The position numbers were made by a program, and so were the translations under genes. Under the pieces are notes generated by a model. That model saw only the letters and a program-made list of their open reading frames with translations. It was not told where the DNA came from and made no database searches. A stretch of 20,262 nt of DNA from Collinsella sp. (lineage in GTDB: Bacteria; Actinomycetota; Coriobacteriia; Coriobacteriales; Coriobacteriaceae), in the NCBI GenBank assembly GCA_018378775.1, contig JAGZWV010000036.1, positions 1-20,262 on the forward strand, in the 5' to 3' direction. This document shows positions 6,871 through 14,991 of the stretch, piece by piece (position 1 is the first letter of the stretch; every line of letters begins with the position of its first letter).

Positions 6871-8208
6871 CTACTTCCCAAATAGCGCACCCAGCAGACC
6901 GCGGCGCTTGGGCTTTTCCTCTCGGTAGGAACCCTCGGCTGCGGCTGTAACCTGCCGCGGTTGCTCGTCACCTCCACGACGCACGATCTGGTATAGGAAG
7001 GGCGATTTAGCGTATTTGACCTCGATGGGCGTGGCGTGCACGGTGCTTTCGCTCGACAGCATCACGTTGGGATTGAGCGGTGCCACCACATGCGTCTCGC
7101 GCTTGTCGCTAAACACCACCGCGGCCGCGCGACCCGTCTGGCCGTTCACGGCAATGCGCACCTGCTCGCCGTCGCGGCCATCCGACGCCGGGCGATCGAC
7201 AAAGTAGACCGGTACCATCACCAGGCCGTCCTTATGTTTGCGAGCCTTGCGCGCCCAAGCGCGGATGCTCTTTTTATTGAGCCCCAGCACCGCCTCGGCA
7301 TCGTTGCCGGCAATATCGAGCGCCAGCTTATCAATGACCACCTGGTCCTTGGTGGACGCATCGACTGAGACAACGCGGAAGTCGCCTTCCTGCATGGCCG
7401 GATCAAACGGCCCCACCTTGCCAAAGTCCCACGGCTCCAAAATGCCCATAAGGCGAACGTCCAGGTAGTTTGCCCGCGGATACGCCCAGTCGAGCACCTC
7501 GTAGTACACCAAGGTCTCCTTGCTCAGCCCCTTGCCTGGGAAGGACGCCATCATGCGCAGGTCCGCGAGCGCCATGGGGAAGTAGAAGAGCATCATGTCA
7601 TTTTGAATCGCGTCCTCCACGTCATGCCCAGCAAAGGCGTCGGGGTACTGGCGCACCAGCTGCAGCGCGTTGGCACGTGCCTGCTGCGGTGAGATTTCGC
7701 AGGGAATACCCTGCTCGGGTACATACTCCGCGCCAACGCCCATGGTCAGGCGCTTGCTAAACGTCCCTGGCTTAAGCAGGTCGGCAACGCCGATCTTGTT
7801 GCCGCACGACGGGCACTCAAACACGCGCTGGGTCGACTCGCCCTCAAAGGATGCGCCGCAGAAGGGACAGGGAATGCTCACATGCGTGGCCTCTTGGAAC
7901 TCCTGCGCCGTTCCGCGATCTTCCCACAGCAGATGCTCCAGAACCGACTGATTGCGCCAGTACGAATTGAAGAAATACCAGTCCGGGTCCTCTGGGCGCT
8001 CGAGCTGCGAGACGTGCGTGAGCTTGAGCAGCCCGTCAACCACCGTCAGCGGCGTATGACGAATGCCCAAGGCGCTCTTGGGCTCCCCGGCGTCCGCTTG
8101 CCACGGAATAACCGTTTCGCAATAGGCGCACTCAAAGCTGCGCTTTGCCTGGTGCGAATACATGGGGCCGCCGCAGTTTTGGCATTTAATGGCAAACATC
8201 TCGTCCAT
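6871..8208 (-). CDS. Double zinc-ribbon protein of unknown function (TFIIB-type zinc ribbon)
   Basis: The 445-residue protein starts with a zinc ribbon made of C9, C12, C27 and C30 (CQNCGG then ECAYC) and has a second one at C114, C117, C132 and C135 (CPFCGA then ECPSCG). Such ribbons usually bind nucleic acid or protein. The rest, about 150-420, is a soluble alpha/beta region with no motif I recognise. The tail is basic (EEKPKRRGLLGALFGK). No transmembrane segment is seen. The ATG is preceded by a near-perfect ribosome site AAAGGAGG, which fixes the start. It appears to be a single-gene unit with its own terminator, next to the CRISPR locus but of normal GC content, so I see no reason to link it to CRISPR. 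Function is not assigned. Confidence 0.85.
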   Translation of the reverse strand: MDEMFAIKCQNCGGPMYSHQAKRSFECAYCETVIPWQADAGEPKSALGIRHTPLTVVDGLLKLTHVSQLERPEDPDWYFFNSYWRNQSVLEHLLWEDRGTAQEFQEATHVSIPCPFCGASFEGESTQRVFECPSCGNKIGVADLLKPGTFSKRLTMGVGAEYVPEQGIPCEISPQQARANALQLVRQYPDAFAGHDVEDAIQNDMMLFYFPMALADLRMMASFPGKGLSKETLVYYEVLDWAYPRANYLDVRLMGILEPWDFGKVGPFDPAMQEGDFRVVSVDASTKDQVVIDKLALDIAGNDAEAVLGLNKKSIRAWARKARKHKDGLVMVPVYFVDRPASDGRDGEQVRIAVNGQTGRAAAVVFSDKRETHVVAPLNPNVMLSSESTVHATPIEVKYAKSPFLYQIVRRGGDEQPRQVTAAAEGSYREEKPKRRGLLGALFGK

Positions 8209-8468
8209 GGATACATCCTCCTTTGCACAGGGCTGTCGACATTAAGTATGTCGGGCAGGCAGGCACATGCCCATACCCATGTGGCCCAAAATGGAGCAAT
8301 CGGTCGAACGGGAAGGCGCAGTGAACTCGAAGGCGCGCGGGCAGTCGCCCCCTCCGCCTCGCGCCCGTTAGCGCCGGCAGACCATTGCTGCATTTTCTGA
8401 GCACCGGCGCACGGCGCGCCCATGCGAGCTACACTATCCCCTTAACAATGATTGTGAGGACGATCGCC
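8209..8468. other. Divergent intergenic region, no gene seen
   Basis: This 260-bp interval separates the zinc-ribbon gene (minus) from the cation transporter (plus) and must hold both promoters. No convincing -35/-10 pair was found. TACACT at 8430-8435 is a possible -10 for the transporter. Short ORFs crossing it on both strands lack ribosome sites and are ignored. Confidence 0.5.
8456..8460 (+). promoter_or_regulatory. Ribosome binding site fixing the transporter start
   Basis: GAGGA ends 8 nt before the ATG at 8469. The longer in-frame ATGs at 8385 and 8448 lack a comparable site and would add a non-conserved extension. Confidence 0.7.
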
Positions 8469-9650
8469 ATGCTATTTGTAAATCGGCTGGTACATACGCT
8501 TGTTCCCGGCAGCGAGGGCGAGCCGGTCGATACCTCCTGCCGCACCAACGCGGGCTTTGCCGCAAGCCTCATTTGCATTGGCCTCAACATCACCCTGTGT
8601 CTGGCCAAGGGCATCGCGGGCCTGCTCGCGGGCTCCGTCTCGCTCATCGCCGACGCCTTCAACAACCTCTCCGACGCCTCGAGCAACATCGTGAGCCTGC
8701 TCGGGTTCCGCCTTGCCAGCCGCCCGGCCGACGAGGGGCACCCCTATGGCCACGGCCGCTACGAGTACCTCGCCGGCTTGGTTGTCGCCGTTCTCGTTTG
8801 CGCCGTCGGCATCAACCTGATCCTGGAGTCGGCCACCAAAATCATCAAGCCCTCCCCCACCGTGTATTCGGCGCTCTCCATGGCAGCCCTTGTCCTGTCC
8901 ATGCTCGTCAAGTTTTGGATGGCCGCGTTCAATCGCACGCTGGGCAACCGCATCGATTCCGAGACGCTTATCGCCACGGCGCAGGATTCCAAAAACGACG
9001 TCATTACCTCGGCCTCGGTCCTAGCCGCAGCGCTTATTTCGCAGACGACCGGCTTTGACCTCGACGGCTGGGCGGGCCTGGGCGTAGGCATCTTCATTTG
9101 CATAAGCGGCCTGGGGCTCGTCCGCGACGCCATCAGCCCGCTGCTGGGACAGGCACCCGACCCCAAGCTCGTGCAAGCAATTCGCGACAAGATCATGTCG
9201 TATCCGCAGGTGCTGGGCACGCACGACCTCATGGTGCACGACTACGGCCCCGGCCGCCAGTTTGCCAGCGCACACGTGGAAATGCCCGGCGAGGGCGATG
9301 CGTTTGAGCACCATGAGATTCTGGACACCATCGAGCACGATATCAAACGGCAGATGGGCATCGGTATCACGCTGCACTGCGACCCTATCGCCACCACCGG
9401 CGACGACCTGCGCGGCTGGGTCAAGCGCGGTGTAGCGCAGATCGACCCCGCGCTCTCCATCCACGACCTGCACGAGCACGACGGGTTCGTTTCGTTTGAC
9501 CTGGTGCGTCCCGACGGCTTTGACATATCCGACGAGGAGCTGCTGGAGCTCGTCACGCGCATCGTGCACGAGCGCCGGCCCGATGCCTCGTGCGTCGTCA
9601 CATTTGACTCGGGCTTCAGCTCACCCGACCGTCCGGCCGAGCAGTTGTAG
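8469..9650 (+). CDS. Cation diffusion facilitator transporter, probable Mn2+ exporter
   Basis: The 393-residue membrane protein belongs to the cation diffusion facilitator family, which exports divalent metals in exchange for protons. Hydrophobic helices start near 28, 50, 100, 133, 180 and 200. The metal site reads N65/D69 in helix 2 (DAFNNLSDASSN) and D173/D177 in helix 5 (AQDSKNDVITS). Zinc transporters typically have His in helix 5; the Asn-Asp/Asp-Asp set is that of manganese-type members such as MntE, so Mn2+ is the better guess. The conserved HPYGHGRYEY loop is at 91-100. Two consecutive ferredoxin-like cytoplasmic segments follow (about 233-308 and 313-385), making it longer than the usual 300 residues, as in many Gram-positive members. 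It converges on the next gene with only 12 bp between stop codons. Confidence 0.9.
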   Translation: MLFVNRLVHTLVPGSEGEPVDTSCRTNAGFAASLICIGLNITLCLAKGIAGLLAGSVSLIADAFNNLSDASSNIVSLLGFRLASRPADEGHPYGHGRYEYLAGLVVAVLVCAVGINLILESATKIIKPSPTVYSALSMAALVLSMLVKFWMAAFNRTLGNRIDSETLIATAQDSKNDVITSASVLAAALISQTTGFDLDGWAGLGVGIFICISGLGLVRDAISPLLGQAPDPKLVQAIRDKIMSYPQVLGTHDLMVHDYGPGRQFASAHVEMPGEGDAFEHHEILDTIEHDIKRQMGIGITLHCDPIATTGDDLRGWVKRGVAQIDPALSIHDLHEHDGFVSFDLVRPDGFDISDEELLELVTRIVHERRPDASCVVTFDSGFSSPDRPAEQL

Positions 9651-9662
9651 CCCGCTTAACAG

Positions 9663-10652
9663 CTAGTTTCCCTGCGCGCCCGAGATGCCGTTTTGCAGGG
9701 CATCCCAGGCGTTCGTTGCCATATCGCCCAGGCTCTGCGCGGTATCGCCGAGATTCTGAGCCGTGTCACCCAGCTCTTGGGCCTTATCCCCAAGCTCCTG
9801 TGCCTTGTTGCTCAAGTCCTCCAGCGTATTGGAACTCGAGCTGTCGGTACCGCTTTGGCCGTCGGACGAGTTGCCCGAGCCATTCTTGTGCGTGAGTTGA
9901 ATTTCGAGGTTGCCGTTGTCGTTATAGTAGGCAGAAGTAACGACCCAGTTGGAATCGACGACGGGCGTTGAGCCATCATCAGTCAGGACCACGGCATTCG
10001 AAAGATCGGCGCCGCGCGACTTGAGGATCTTCTTGGCGTTGGACCAGTACTGCCCCGGAATATCGCTCAGATCGACGGTGCTAGACGAGGCGGACTCGGT
10101 TTGTTCGGCAGCGGTATCGGCCGTTGAACTCCCTCGCTTGTTGAGCATGCCCGACACGATGGCAAACACAACCGACAGCGCAAAGAAGATCGCCAGCACG
10201 ATGAGGATCTTCTTGATCACGCTCGACGAACGCGACGGCTTCTCTTCCTCGTCCTCGCCATATTGCGGAATCGACTTGGGGTACTCGCGATACGGCTCGC
10301 GCGACTCGTAGCGAGGCTGCGCCGTGCGAGGCAAATACGTCGTCTGCTGAGGCTGCGGAATGGGATTCTGCGGCAGGCTGTCATAGGAATTCGGCGTCGA
10401 GGCAGCATAAGAATCCTGCGGCGCGTAATCAAACGGATCCGGAGCTGCGTTGCCATAGGGGCCTTGCGAAGATGCAGCGTAAGAATCCTGCGCCGTGTCG
10501 CCATAGCCCATAACCCGGGTGGGCTCGGCAGAAGGCTGCGTCGCGGCGGGGTCGGTATAACCGGGGTTGGGAACAACGCGGGTCGCATCGGCGCTATCGC
10601 CAGCCTGCGCGGAACCGTAGCCGCCCATCACGGTTGTCTTGTCCTGATCCAT
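9663..10652 (-). CDS. Single-pass membrane protein with repeat-rich cytoplasmic tail and PASTA-like outer region
   Basis: I do not recognise a named family for this 329-residue protein. Residues 1-140 are low-complexity, rich in Pro, Tyr, Gln and Ser. They contain three [DE]-x-T-x-V segments (DKTTVMG, DATRVV, EPTRVMG) and a duplicated QDSYAAS. One strong transmembrane helix spans about 146-170, with positive residues before it, placing the N-terminus inside. Outside, 195-257 resembles a single PASTA-like fold (an IPGQYWSNAKKILKSRGADL helix then SNWVVTSAYYND). A Ser/Gly linker follows, then tandem seven-residue repeats [KT]-A-Q-x-L-G-D at 283-310, which should form an amphipathic helix. The start has GGAAAGGA upstream. 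A role in envelope sensing or kinase signalling is only a guess. Confidence 0.8.
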   Translation of the reverse strand: MDQDKTTVMGGYGSAQAGDSADATRVVPNPGYTDPAATQPSAEPTRVMGYGDTAQDSYAASSQGPYGNAAPDPFDYAPQDSYAASTPNSYDSLPQNPIPQPQQTTYLPRTAQPRYESREPYREYPKSIPQYGEDEEEKPSRSSSVIKKILIVLAIFFALSVVFAIVSGMLNKRGSSTADTAAEQTESASSSTVDLSDIPGQYWSNAKKILKSRGADLSNAVVLTDDGSTPVVDSNWVVTSAYYNDNGNLEIQLTHKNGSGNSSDGQSGTDSSSSNTLEDLSNKAQELGDKAQELGDTAQNLGDTAQSLGDMATNAWDALQNGISGAQGN

Positions 10653-10697
10653 GCAACGATTCCTTTCCGTCGCGCGTGAGCAACAAGTTATCCATGC

Positions 10698-10703
10698 ATT
10701 CTA
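10698..10703 (-). promoter_or_regulatory. Candidate -10 box for the membrane protein gene
   Basis: TAGAAT on the minus strand (5 of 6 to the -10 consensus) would place transcription start near 10691, about 39 nt before the ATG. No matching -35 was seen, so this is weak. Confidence 0.25.
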
Positions 10704-10770
10704 CCCGCGCAAAAGCCTATGATGGGCAGAGTCCGTCGGTATCTACAAGACATGCGCGGGCCTAAGAATC

Positions 10771-10806
10771 AAAAAGCCCCGCCGTGCCTTGTGGGCGCGG
10801 CGGGGC
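10771..10806 (-). terminator. Intrinsic terminator of fhs
   Basis: A 13-bp stem with one G-U pair (10776-10788 with 10794-10806) and a 5-nt loop is followed on the minus strand by TTTTT (10775-10771). It lies 26 bp downstream of the fhs stop codon. Confidence 0.92.
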
Positions 10807-10831
10807 GGGCTAGCAGCTATGGACAGCAGGC

Positions 10832-12499
10832 TTAGAACAGGCCGGTGATGTTGCCGTCGTTGTCGACGTCGATGTTTTCGGCCGCGGGCACCTTGGGCAG
10901 ACCCGGCATGGTCAGAACACTGCCGGTCAGCGCGACCACAAAGTGGGCGCCGGCAGAAACCTTGAGCTCACGCACGGTGATGCGGAAGTTCTCGGGAGCG
11001 CCCAGGGCCTTGGCGTTGTCGCTAAAGCTGTACTGCGTCTTGGCGACGCACACCGGCAGGTTGCCAAAGCCGTTCTCGCGCAGCTCGGCGAGCTGGCGCT
11101 TGGCGGCCGGCGTAAAGTCAACACCGTCGGCGCGGTAGACCTTGGTGGCAATGGCCTCGAGAGCGTCGGCCACATCGGCGCCGTCCTCATAGGCAAACTT
11201 GAGCTCGCTCGGCTGTTCAATCAGACGCATGACCTCATCGGCCAGGTCGAGCGCGCCCTCGCCGCCCTTGGCCCAGACCTCGGAAAGCTTAACGTTGACG
11301 CCGAGCTTCTGGCATTCGGACTCGATGAGAGCAAGCTCGGCCTCGGTGTCCGTCGGGAAACGGTTGATGGCGACCACGCAGGGCAGACCATAAACGTTCT
11401 GGATGTTGTCGACATGACGCAGCAGGTTGGGCATGCCAGCCTTGAGTGCCTCGAGGTTCTCCTCGTTGAGGTCGGCCTTGGCGACGCCACCGTTGTACTT
11501 CAGCGCACGAGCGGTCGCGACGACCACGACGGCGCTGGGGCGAACGCCCGTCATGCGGCACTTGATGTCGAGGAACTTCTCGGCACCCAGATCGGCACCA
11601 AAGCCGGCCTCGGTAATGGCGACATCGCCAAAGCGCATCGCCATACGCGTGGCCATGATAGAGTTGCAGCCGTGGGCAATGTTGGCGAAGGGACCGCCGT
11701 GGACAAACGCGGGCGTGCCCTCGAGCGTTTGCACCAGGTTGGGCTTGAGCGCGTCTTTAAGCAACGCGGCCATGGCACCCTGGGCCTTAAGGTCGCGGGC
11801 ACGGACGGGCTCGCCGGCAAAGCTATAGCCGACGACAATCTCACCCAATCTTTCCTTGAGGTCGCTGATGCTCGTGGACAGGCACAGGATTGCCATGACC
11901 TCGGAGGCAACGGTGATGTCGAAGCCATCCTCGCGCGGTACTCCCTGGGCCTTGCCGCCAATGCCGTCGATAACATGGCGCAGCTGACGGTCGTTCATGT
12001 CGACAACGCGCTTCCAGGTGATGCGCTTAACGTCGATGCCGAGCTGGTTGCCCTGCTGAATATGGTTGTCGAGCATGGCTGCCAGCAGATTGTTGGCGGC
12101 ACCGATGGCATGGAAGTCGCCGGTAAAGTGCAGGTTGATGTCCTCCATGGGGATGACCTGAGCCCAACCGCCACCGGCGGCACCGCCCTTCACGCCAAAC
12201 ACGGGACCGAGCGAAGGCTCGCGCAGGGCCACGGCGCTCTTGACGCCGCGACGGCGCAGGCCGTCGGCCAGGCCGATGGTCGTAGTGGTCTTACCCTCGC
12301 CTGCGGGTGTGGGATTGATAGCGGTCACGAGGACAAGCTTGGCCTGGTGATCAGTTGGCTCGTTGAGCAGGAAATAGTCGACCTTTGCCTTGTCAAAGCC
12401 GTACGGAATCAGATGCTTAACGTCGACGCCGGCGTTCTTGGCCACCTCGGTAATAGGCAGCGGCGTAACAGAACGTGCGATTTCGATGTCAGTAGGCAT
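10832..12499 (-). CDS. fhs: Formate-tetrahydrofolate ligase
   Basis: The enzyme joins formate to tetrahydrofolate using ATP, giving 10-formyl-tetrahydrofolate for purine synthesis, initiator-tRNA formylation and, in acetogens, the Wood-Ljungdahl methyl branch; it is cytoplasmic. At 555 residues it is full length for the family. The ATP loop TPAGEGKTTTTIGLADGL is at about 64-81, followed by REPSLGPVFGVKGGAAGGG and the conserved DMNDR and GPFANIAHGCNS segments. The start MPTDIEIARS has AAAGGA a few bases upstream. A longer in-frame start at 12559 would add 20 unlikely residues across the promoter. It is transcribed alone between the ruv operon and its own strong terminator. No other folate genes are in the window. 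Confidence 0.98.
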   Translation of the reverse strand: MPTDIEIARSVTPLPITEVAKNAGVDVKHLIPYGFDKAKVDYFLLNEPTDHQAKLVLVTAINPTPAGEGKTTTTIGLADGLRRRGVKSAVALREPSLGPVFGVKGGAAGGGWAQVIPMEDINLHFTGDFHAIGAANNLLAAMLDNHIQQGNQLGIDVKRITWKRVVDMNDRQLRHVIDGIGGKAQGVPREDGFDITVASEVMAILCLSTSISDLKERLGEIVVGYSFAGEPVRARDLKAQGAMAALLKDALKPNLVQTLEGTPAFVHGGPFANIAHGCNSIMATRMAMRFGDVAITEAGFGADLGAEKFLDIKCRMTGVRPSAVVVVATARALKYNGGVAKADLNEENLEALKAGMPNLLRHVDNIQNVYGLPCVVAINRFPTDTEAELALIESECQKLGVNVKLSEVWAKGGEGALDLADEVMRLIEQPSELKFAYEDGADVADALEAIATKVYRADGVDFTPAAKRQLAELRENGFGNLPVCVAKTQYSFSDNAKALGAPENFRITVRELKVSAGAHFVVALTGSVLTMPGLPKVPAAENIDVDNDGNITGLF

Positions 12500-12539
12500 G
12501 GGCGGTCCTTTCGTTACCGGATGAGAAAAAGACCAATCC

Positions 12540-12548
12540 AGCATAACA
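12540..12548 (-). promoter_or_regulatory. Candidate extended -10 promoter of fhs
   Basis: TG-T-TATGCT on the minus strand (12548-12540) is an extended -10 that would start RNA near 12533, giving a leader of about 34 nt. The -35 region is poor. The short leader leaves no room for a riboswitch. Confidence 0.4.
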
Positions 12549-12645
12549 CGCGCGCGCAATAGTAAAACGCCCGTAACCGACGAACGGCGATATGTTTACC
12601 CGATGCCCAGCGATAGCCTACAGATGCGCTAAAACAAGCCCATTC

Positions 12646-13713
12646 CTACAGGGTCGGTTCAATACCCAAATGCTCGAATGTGCGAAGGGTTGCCTGGCGA
12701 CCCTGCGGTGTACGAATCATCAAGCCACACTGCAGCAGATAGGGCTCATAGACATCCTCGAGCGTACCCGGGTCCTCGCCCACCGCGCTGGCAAGCGTCG
12801 TCAGGCCCACGGCACGGCCGGAGAACGTCTTGGCAAGCGTCTCCAAGATGCGAATATCCATCCAGTCCAGGCCGAGCTCGTCGATCTCGAAGAACTCGAG
12901 CGCCTGCCGGCAAATATCGAGCTCAATAGGACCGTTGCCGCGCACCTGCGCATAGTCGCGCACGCGTTTGAGCAGACGGTTGGCAAGACGCGGCGTACCG
13001 CGCGAGCGCGAGCCGATCTCGAGCGCGCTGGGATGGTCGATCGTCACACCCAGAATGGTCGCCGAGCGTGTCACAATCTGGGCGAGCTCCTCGACGGTGT
13101 AGTAATCCAAGCGATACGAGATGCCAAAGCGGTCACGTAGCGGGCCGGTCAACATGCCCGAGCGAGTCGTTGCCGCCACCAGCGTGAACTTGGGGATATC
13201 CAGGCGAATCGAGCGCGCCGCCGGACCCTTGCCGATCACGATATCGAGGGCAAAGTCCTCCATCGCAGGATACAGGACCTCCTCGACCGAGCGGTTGAGG
13301 CGGTGGATCTCGTCGATAAACAGCACATCACCCGGCTGCAGGTTAGTCAGGATGGCCGCCAGGTCGCCGGTGCGCGCGATGGCCGGACCGCTCGTCGTCT
13401 TGATCTGAGCGCCCAGCTCGTTGGCGATAACCGTAGCCAGCGTGGTCTTGCCCAGACCCGGAGGGCCCGAGAAGATCACGTGGTCGAGCGCCTCGCCGCG
13501 GCTCTGCGCGGCCTCGATCAGCACGCGCAGGCTCTGCTTGATATGCTCCTGGCCGCAGTAGTCATCCAGGCGCTGGGGGCGCAGGGTACGGTCGACATCA
13601 AGGTCCTCGGGCGTCAGCTCCGAGCCCACCATGCGCTCGCCATGCGCCATGGATGCCGCCGGCGAGTTGCCGGGCGTCGCCCACAGGTCCTGAGAGTCAT
13701 CGGCTTCCCACAT
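12646..13713 (-). CDS. ruvB: Holliday junction branch migration ATPase RuvB
   Basis: RuvB is the hexameric AAA+ motor that drives branch migration of Holliday junctions loaded by RuvA. The 355-residue protein has LRPQRLDDYCGQ at 45-56, Walker A GPPGLGKTT (83-91), Walker B FIDEIH (132-137), sensor ATTRSG (181-186), DRFG (194-197) and the C-terminal DNA-binding winged helix ending with RTPQGRQAT. The N-terminus is about 20 residues longer than typical, and internal ATGs (MAHGERM, MVGSEL) are possible starts. I chose ATG 13713 because it overlaps the ruvA stop as TGATG, the same arrangement as ruvC-ruvA; a GTG one codon earlier is also possible. It is the last gene of the ruvCAB operon. Confidence 0.97.
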   Translation of the reverse strand: MWEADDSQDLWATPGNSPAASMAHGERMVGSELTPEDLDVDRTLRPQRLDDYCGQEHIKQSLRVLIEAAQSRGEALDHVIFSGPPGLGKTTLATVIANELGAQIKTTSGPAIARTGDLAAILTNLQPGDVLFIDEIHRLNRSVEEVLYPAMEDFALDIVIGKGPAARSIRLDIPKFTLVAATTRSGMLTGPLRDRFGISYRLDYYTVEELAQIVTRSATILGVTIDHPSALEIGSRSRGTPRLANRLLKRVRDYAQVRGNGPIELDICRQALEFFEIDELGLDWMDIRILETLAKTFSGRAVGLTTLASAVGEDPGTLEDVYEPYLLQCGLMIRTPQGRQATLRTFEHLGIEPTL

Positions 13714-14333
13714 CACGCATCCATTCCGAGTCGCTTAAGCGCCGCGCCGAGCAGATCCTCGACACGCATATCCTGCCCATCATACCCGCTCAGGGCAACA
13801 TCGGTCTCCTGCGGGCTAAAGCCCATGGAAAGGAGCGCCGCACGGGCGTCATCGATCGCCGAGGGAGCGGCGAAGGGACCCGGCATCGCAACCTGGCCGG
13901 GAATCACGTCGACCGGCACAAAGCCCTTGTCCTTGGCAAAGGTGCTCTTGAGCTCCAGGATCAGACGCTGCGCAGTCTTTTTGCCCACACCGGGCACCTT
14001 GGCCATACCCTTGTCATCCTCGGCCATTACCAGGGAATACAACTGGCCCACGGTATAGGTGGAAAGCACGGCGAGCGCCAGGCGCGGACCGACGCCCGAG
14101 ACGGACACAAGCCGATCGAACATCGTGCGCTCGTCCTTGGAGGCAAAACCAAAGAGCGTCATGGCGTCCTCGCGCACCTGCATACGGGTATACAGGCGAA
14201 CCTCGCCGCCGGGCGTCGGCAACGTGGCCGCAGTGCTACCCGAGATGCCGAGCTCAAAGCCCACGCCCGATACATCGACAACGGCCGAGCTCATCGTTGC
14301 CTCGACAAGCGTTCCATGGAGCTGGGAGATCAT
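13713..14333 (-). CDS. ruvA: Holliday junction DNA-binding protein RuvA
   Basis: RuvA tetramers grip the four-way junction and recruit RuvB. The 206-residue length is typical. The N-terminal OB-fold domain begins MISQLHGTLVE and includes GVGFEL. Two helix-hairpin-helix DNA-binding motifs are clear: LVSVSGVGPRLALAVLS and MAKVPGVGKKTAQRLILELK. Domain III, which contacts RuvB, is at the C-terminus (DDARAALLSMGFSPQETDVAL). The start ATG shares one base with the ruvC stop (TGATG), and GAGAGG lies upstream. An in-frame extension to 14417 would run back through ruvC and is not used. It is the middle gene of the SOS-type operon. Confidence 0.98.
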   Translation of the reverse strand: MISQLHGTLVEATMSSAVVDVSGVGFELGISGSTAATLPTPGGEVRLYTRMQVREDAMTLFGFASKDERTMFDRLVSVSGVGPRLALAVLSTYTVGQLYSLVMAEDDKGMAKVPGVGKKTAQRLILELKSTFAKDKGFVPVDVIPGQVAMPGPFAAPSAIDDARAALLSMGFSPQETDVALSGYDGQDMRVEDLLGAALKRLGMDA

Positions 14334-14854
14334 CAGTATCCGGTTCCTCTCTGTTGATAGAACTCGCCACCGGTAAGCGCCCGGGTGCGGCTGAGGTTTA
14401 CGTGGCAGATGGCGCAAGCCAGGGCATCGGCGGCATGGTCGGGATGCGGGTCGTGATCGAGCTGCGTGAGCGTACGAACCATATACGCGACCTGCCGTTT
14501 GTCCGCGGCGCCGGTACCCACAACAGCCTGCTTAATCTGCATAGGCGTGTACTCGCCAATCTCGAGCGCGCATTCCGAAAGCGCCACGAGCGCGGCGCCG
14601 CGGGCATGCGCCGTGGGGATGGCCGAGCGGACGTTGGCGCCAAAGTAGATGCTCTCGATAGCAGCGGTATCGGGTCTATAACGCTCCACGACGCCCTTGA
14701 GGTCGCGGGCGATATGCGACAGGCGCACCGCGAGCGGGCTGCCCGCGCTGGTCTCAATACAGCCGTAGGCACGACAGCGAACCTCTCCGCGCCGTTCCTC
14801 GATAATCCCCCAACCCGTATGGGCCAAACCGGGGTCGATACCCAAAATGACCAA
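14333..14854 (-). CDS. ruvC: Crossover junction endodeoxyribonuclease RuvC
   Basis: RuvC is the dimeric nuclease that cuts Holliday junctions symmetrically after RuvAB migration. With the TTG start chosen here the protein has 173 residues, the same as the E. coli enzyme. The four acidic/His metal ligands are visible: D7 in ILGIDPGLAHTGWG, E67 in AAIESIYFG, and H140 and D143 in DHAADALACAI. The TTG is supported by GGGGAGG five bases upstream and by the family N-terminus VILGIDPG. A longer TTG at 14881 lacks a ribosome site. The stop overlaps the ruvA start. It is first in the operon, behind a promoter with a LexA-type box. Confidence 0.98.
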   Translation of the reverse strand: MVILGIDPGLAHTGWGIIEERRGEVRCRAYGCIETSAGSPLAVRLSHIARDLKGVVERYRPDTAAIESIYFGANVRSAIPTAHARGAALVALSECALEIGEYTPMQIKQAVVGTGAADKRQVAYMVRTLTQLDHDPHPDHAADALACAICHVNLSRTRALTGGEFYQQRGTGY

Positions 14855-14859
14855 GCCAA

Positions 14860-14866
14860 CCTCCCC
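14860..14866 (-). promoter_or_regulatory. Ribosome binding site deciding the ruvC TTG start
   Basis: GGGGAGG on the minus strand sits five bases before the TTG at 14854. There is no in-frame ATG or GTG near the conserved N-terminus, so this site supports the rare start codon. Confidence 0.75.
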
Positions 14867-14909
14867 TCGCCACAAGCACAACGCAAGGCAAAGCCCCGCA
14901 CATCATTCA

Positions 14910-14923
14910 CGAACGTCTGTTCT
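14910..14923. promoter_or_regulatory. LexA-type SOS box of ruvCAB
   Basis: The bases CGAAC-GTCT-GTTCT match the Gram-positive LexA operator CGAAC-N4-GTTCG in all but the last base, with a perfect GAAC/GTTC dyad (14911-14922). It covers the predicted ruvC transcription start, just downstream of the -10 box, where a repressor would block initiation. RuvCAB or RuvAB is a known SOS function in many bacteria. LexA itself is not in the window. Confidence 0.8.
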
Positions 14924-14932
14924 AGAATAACA
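14924..14932 (-). promoter_or_regulatory. Extended -10 promoter of ruvCAB
   Basis: TG-T-TATTCT (14932-14924 on the minus strand) forms an extended -10, with a poor -35 (TAAGCA) 17 bp upstream. Predicted start near 14917 falls inside the LexA-type box, which supports both calls. Confidence 0.5.
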
Positions 14933-14991
14933 CAACGGGGCAAAGATGCTTAGTTGAAGTGTCAGGGTTGGGAGCGAATCCCACCCCATAG

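Noticed and set aside
7002..7012. 11-base identity between spacer 37-66 and the zinc-ribbon gene (GCGATTTAGCG)
   Set aside because: Too short for a protospacer, and chance matches of this size are expected in 20 kb. Flanking spacer bases do not match, so it is not self-targeting.
10943..12562. Long open frame (539 codons) on the plus strand opposite fhs
   Set aside because: Antisense shadow of a highly conserved enzyme; no start signal.
12570..12605. Weak hairpin plus TTTT downstream of ruvB as a terminator
   Set aside because: The stem needs a bulge and has few pairs. It is not strong enough to call.
14967..14990. Inverted repeat (TGGGA/TCCCA core) just after the stop of the NAD synthetase-like gene
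   Set aside because: The stem has an internal mismatch and no T-run on the minus strand, so a terminator is not supported.
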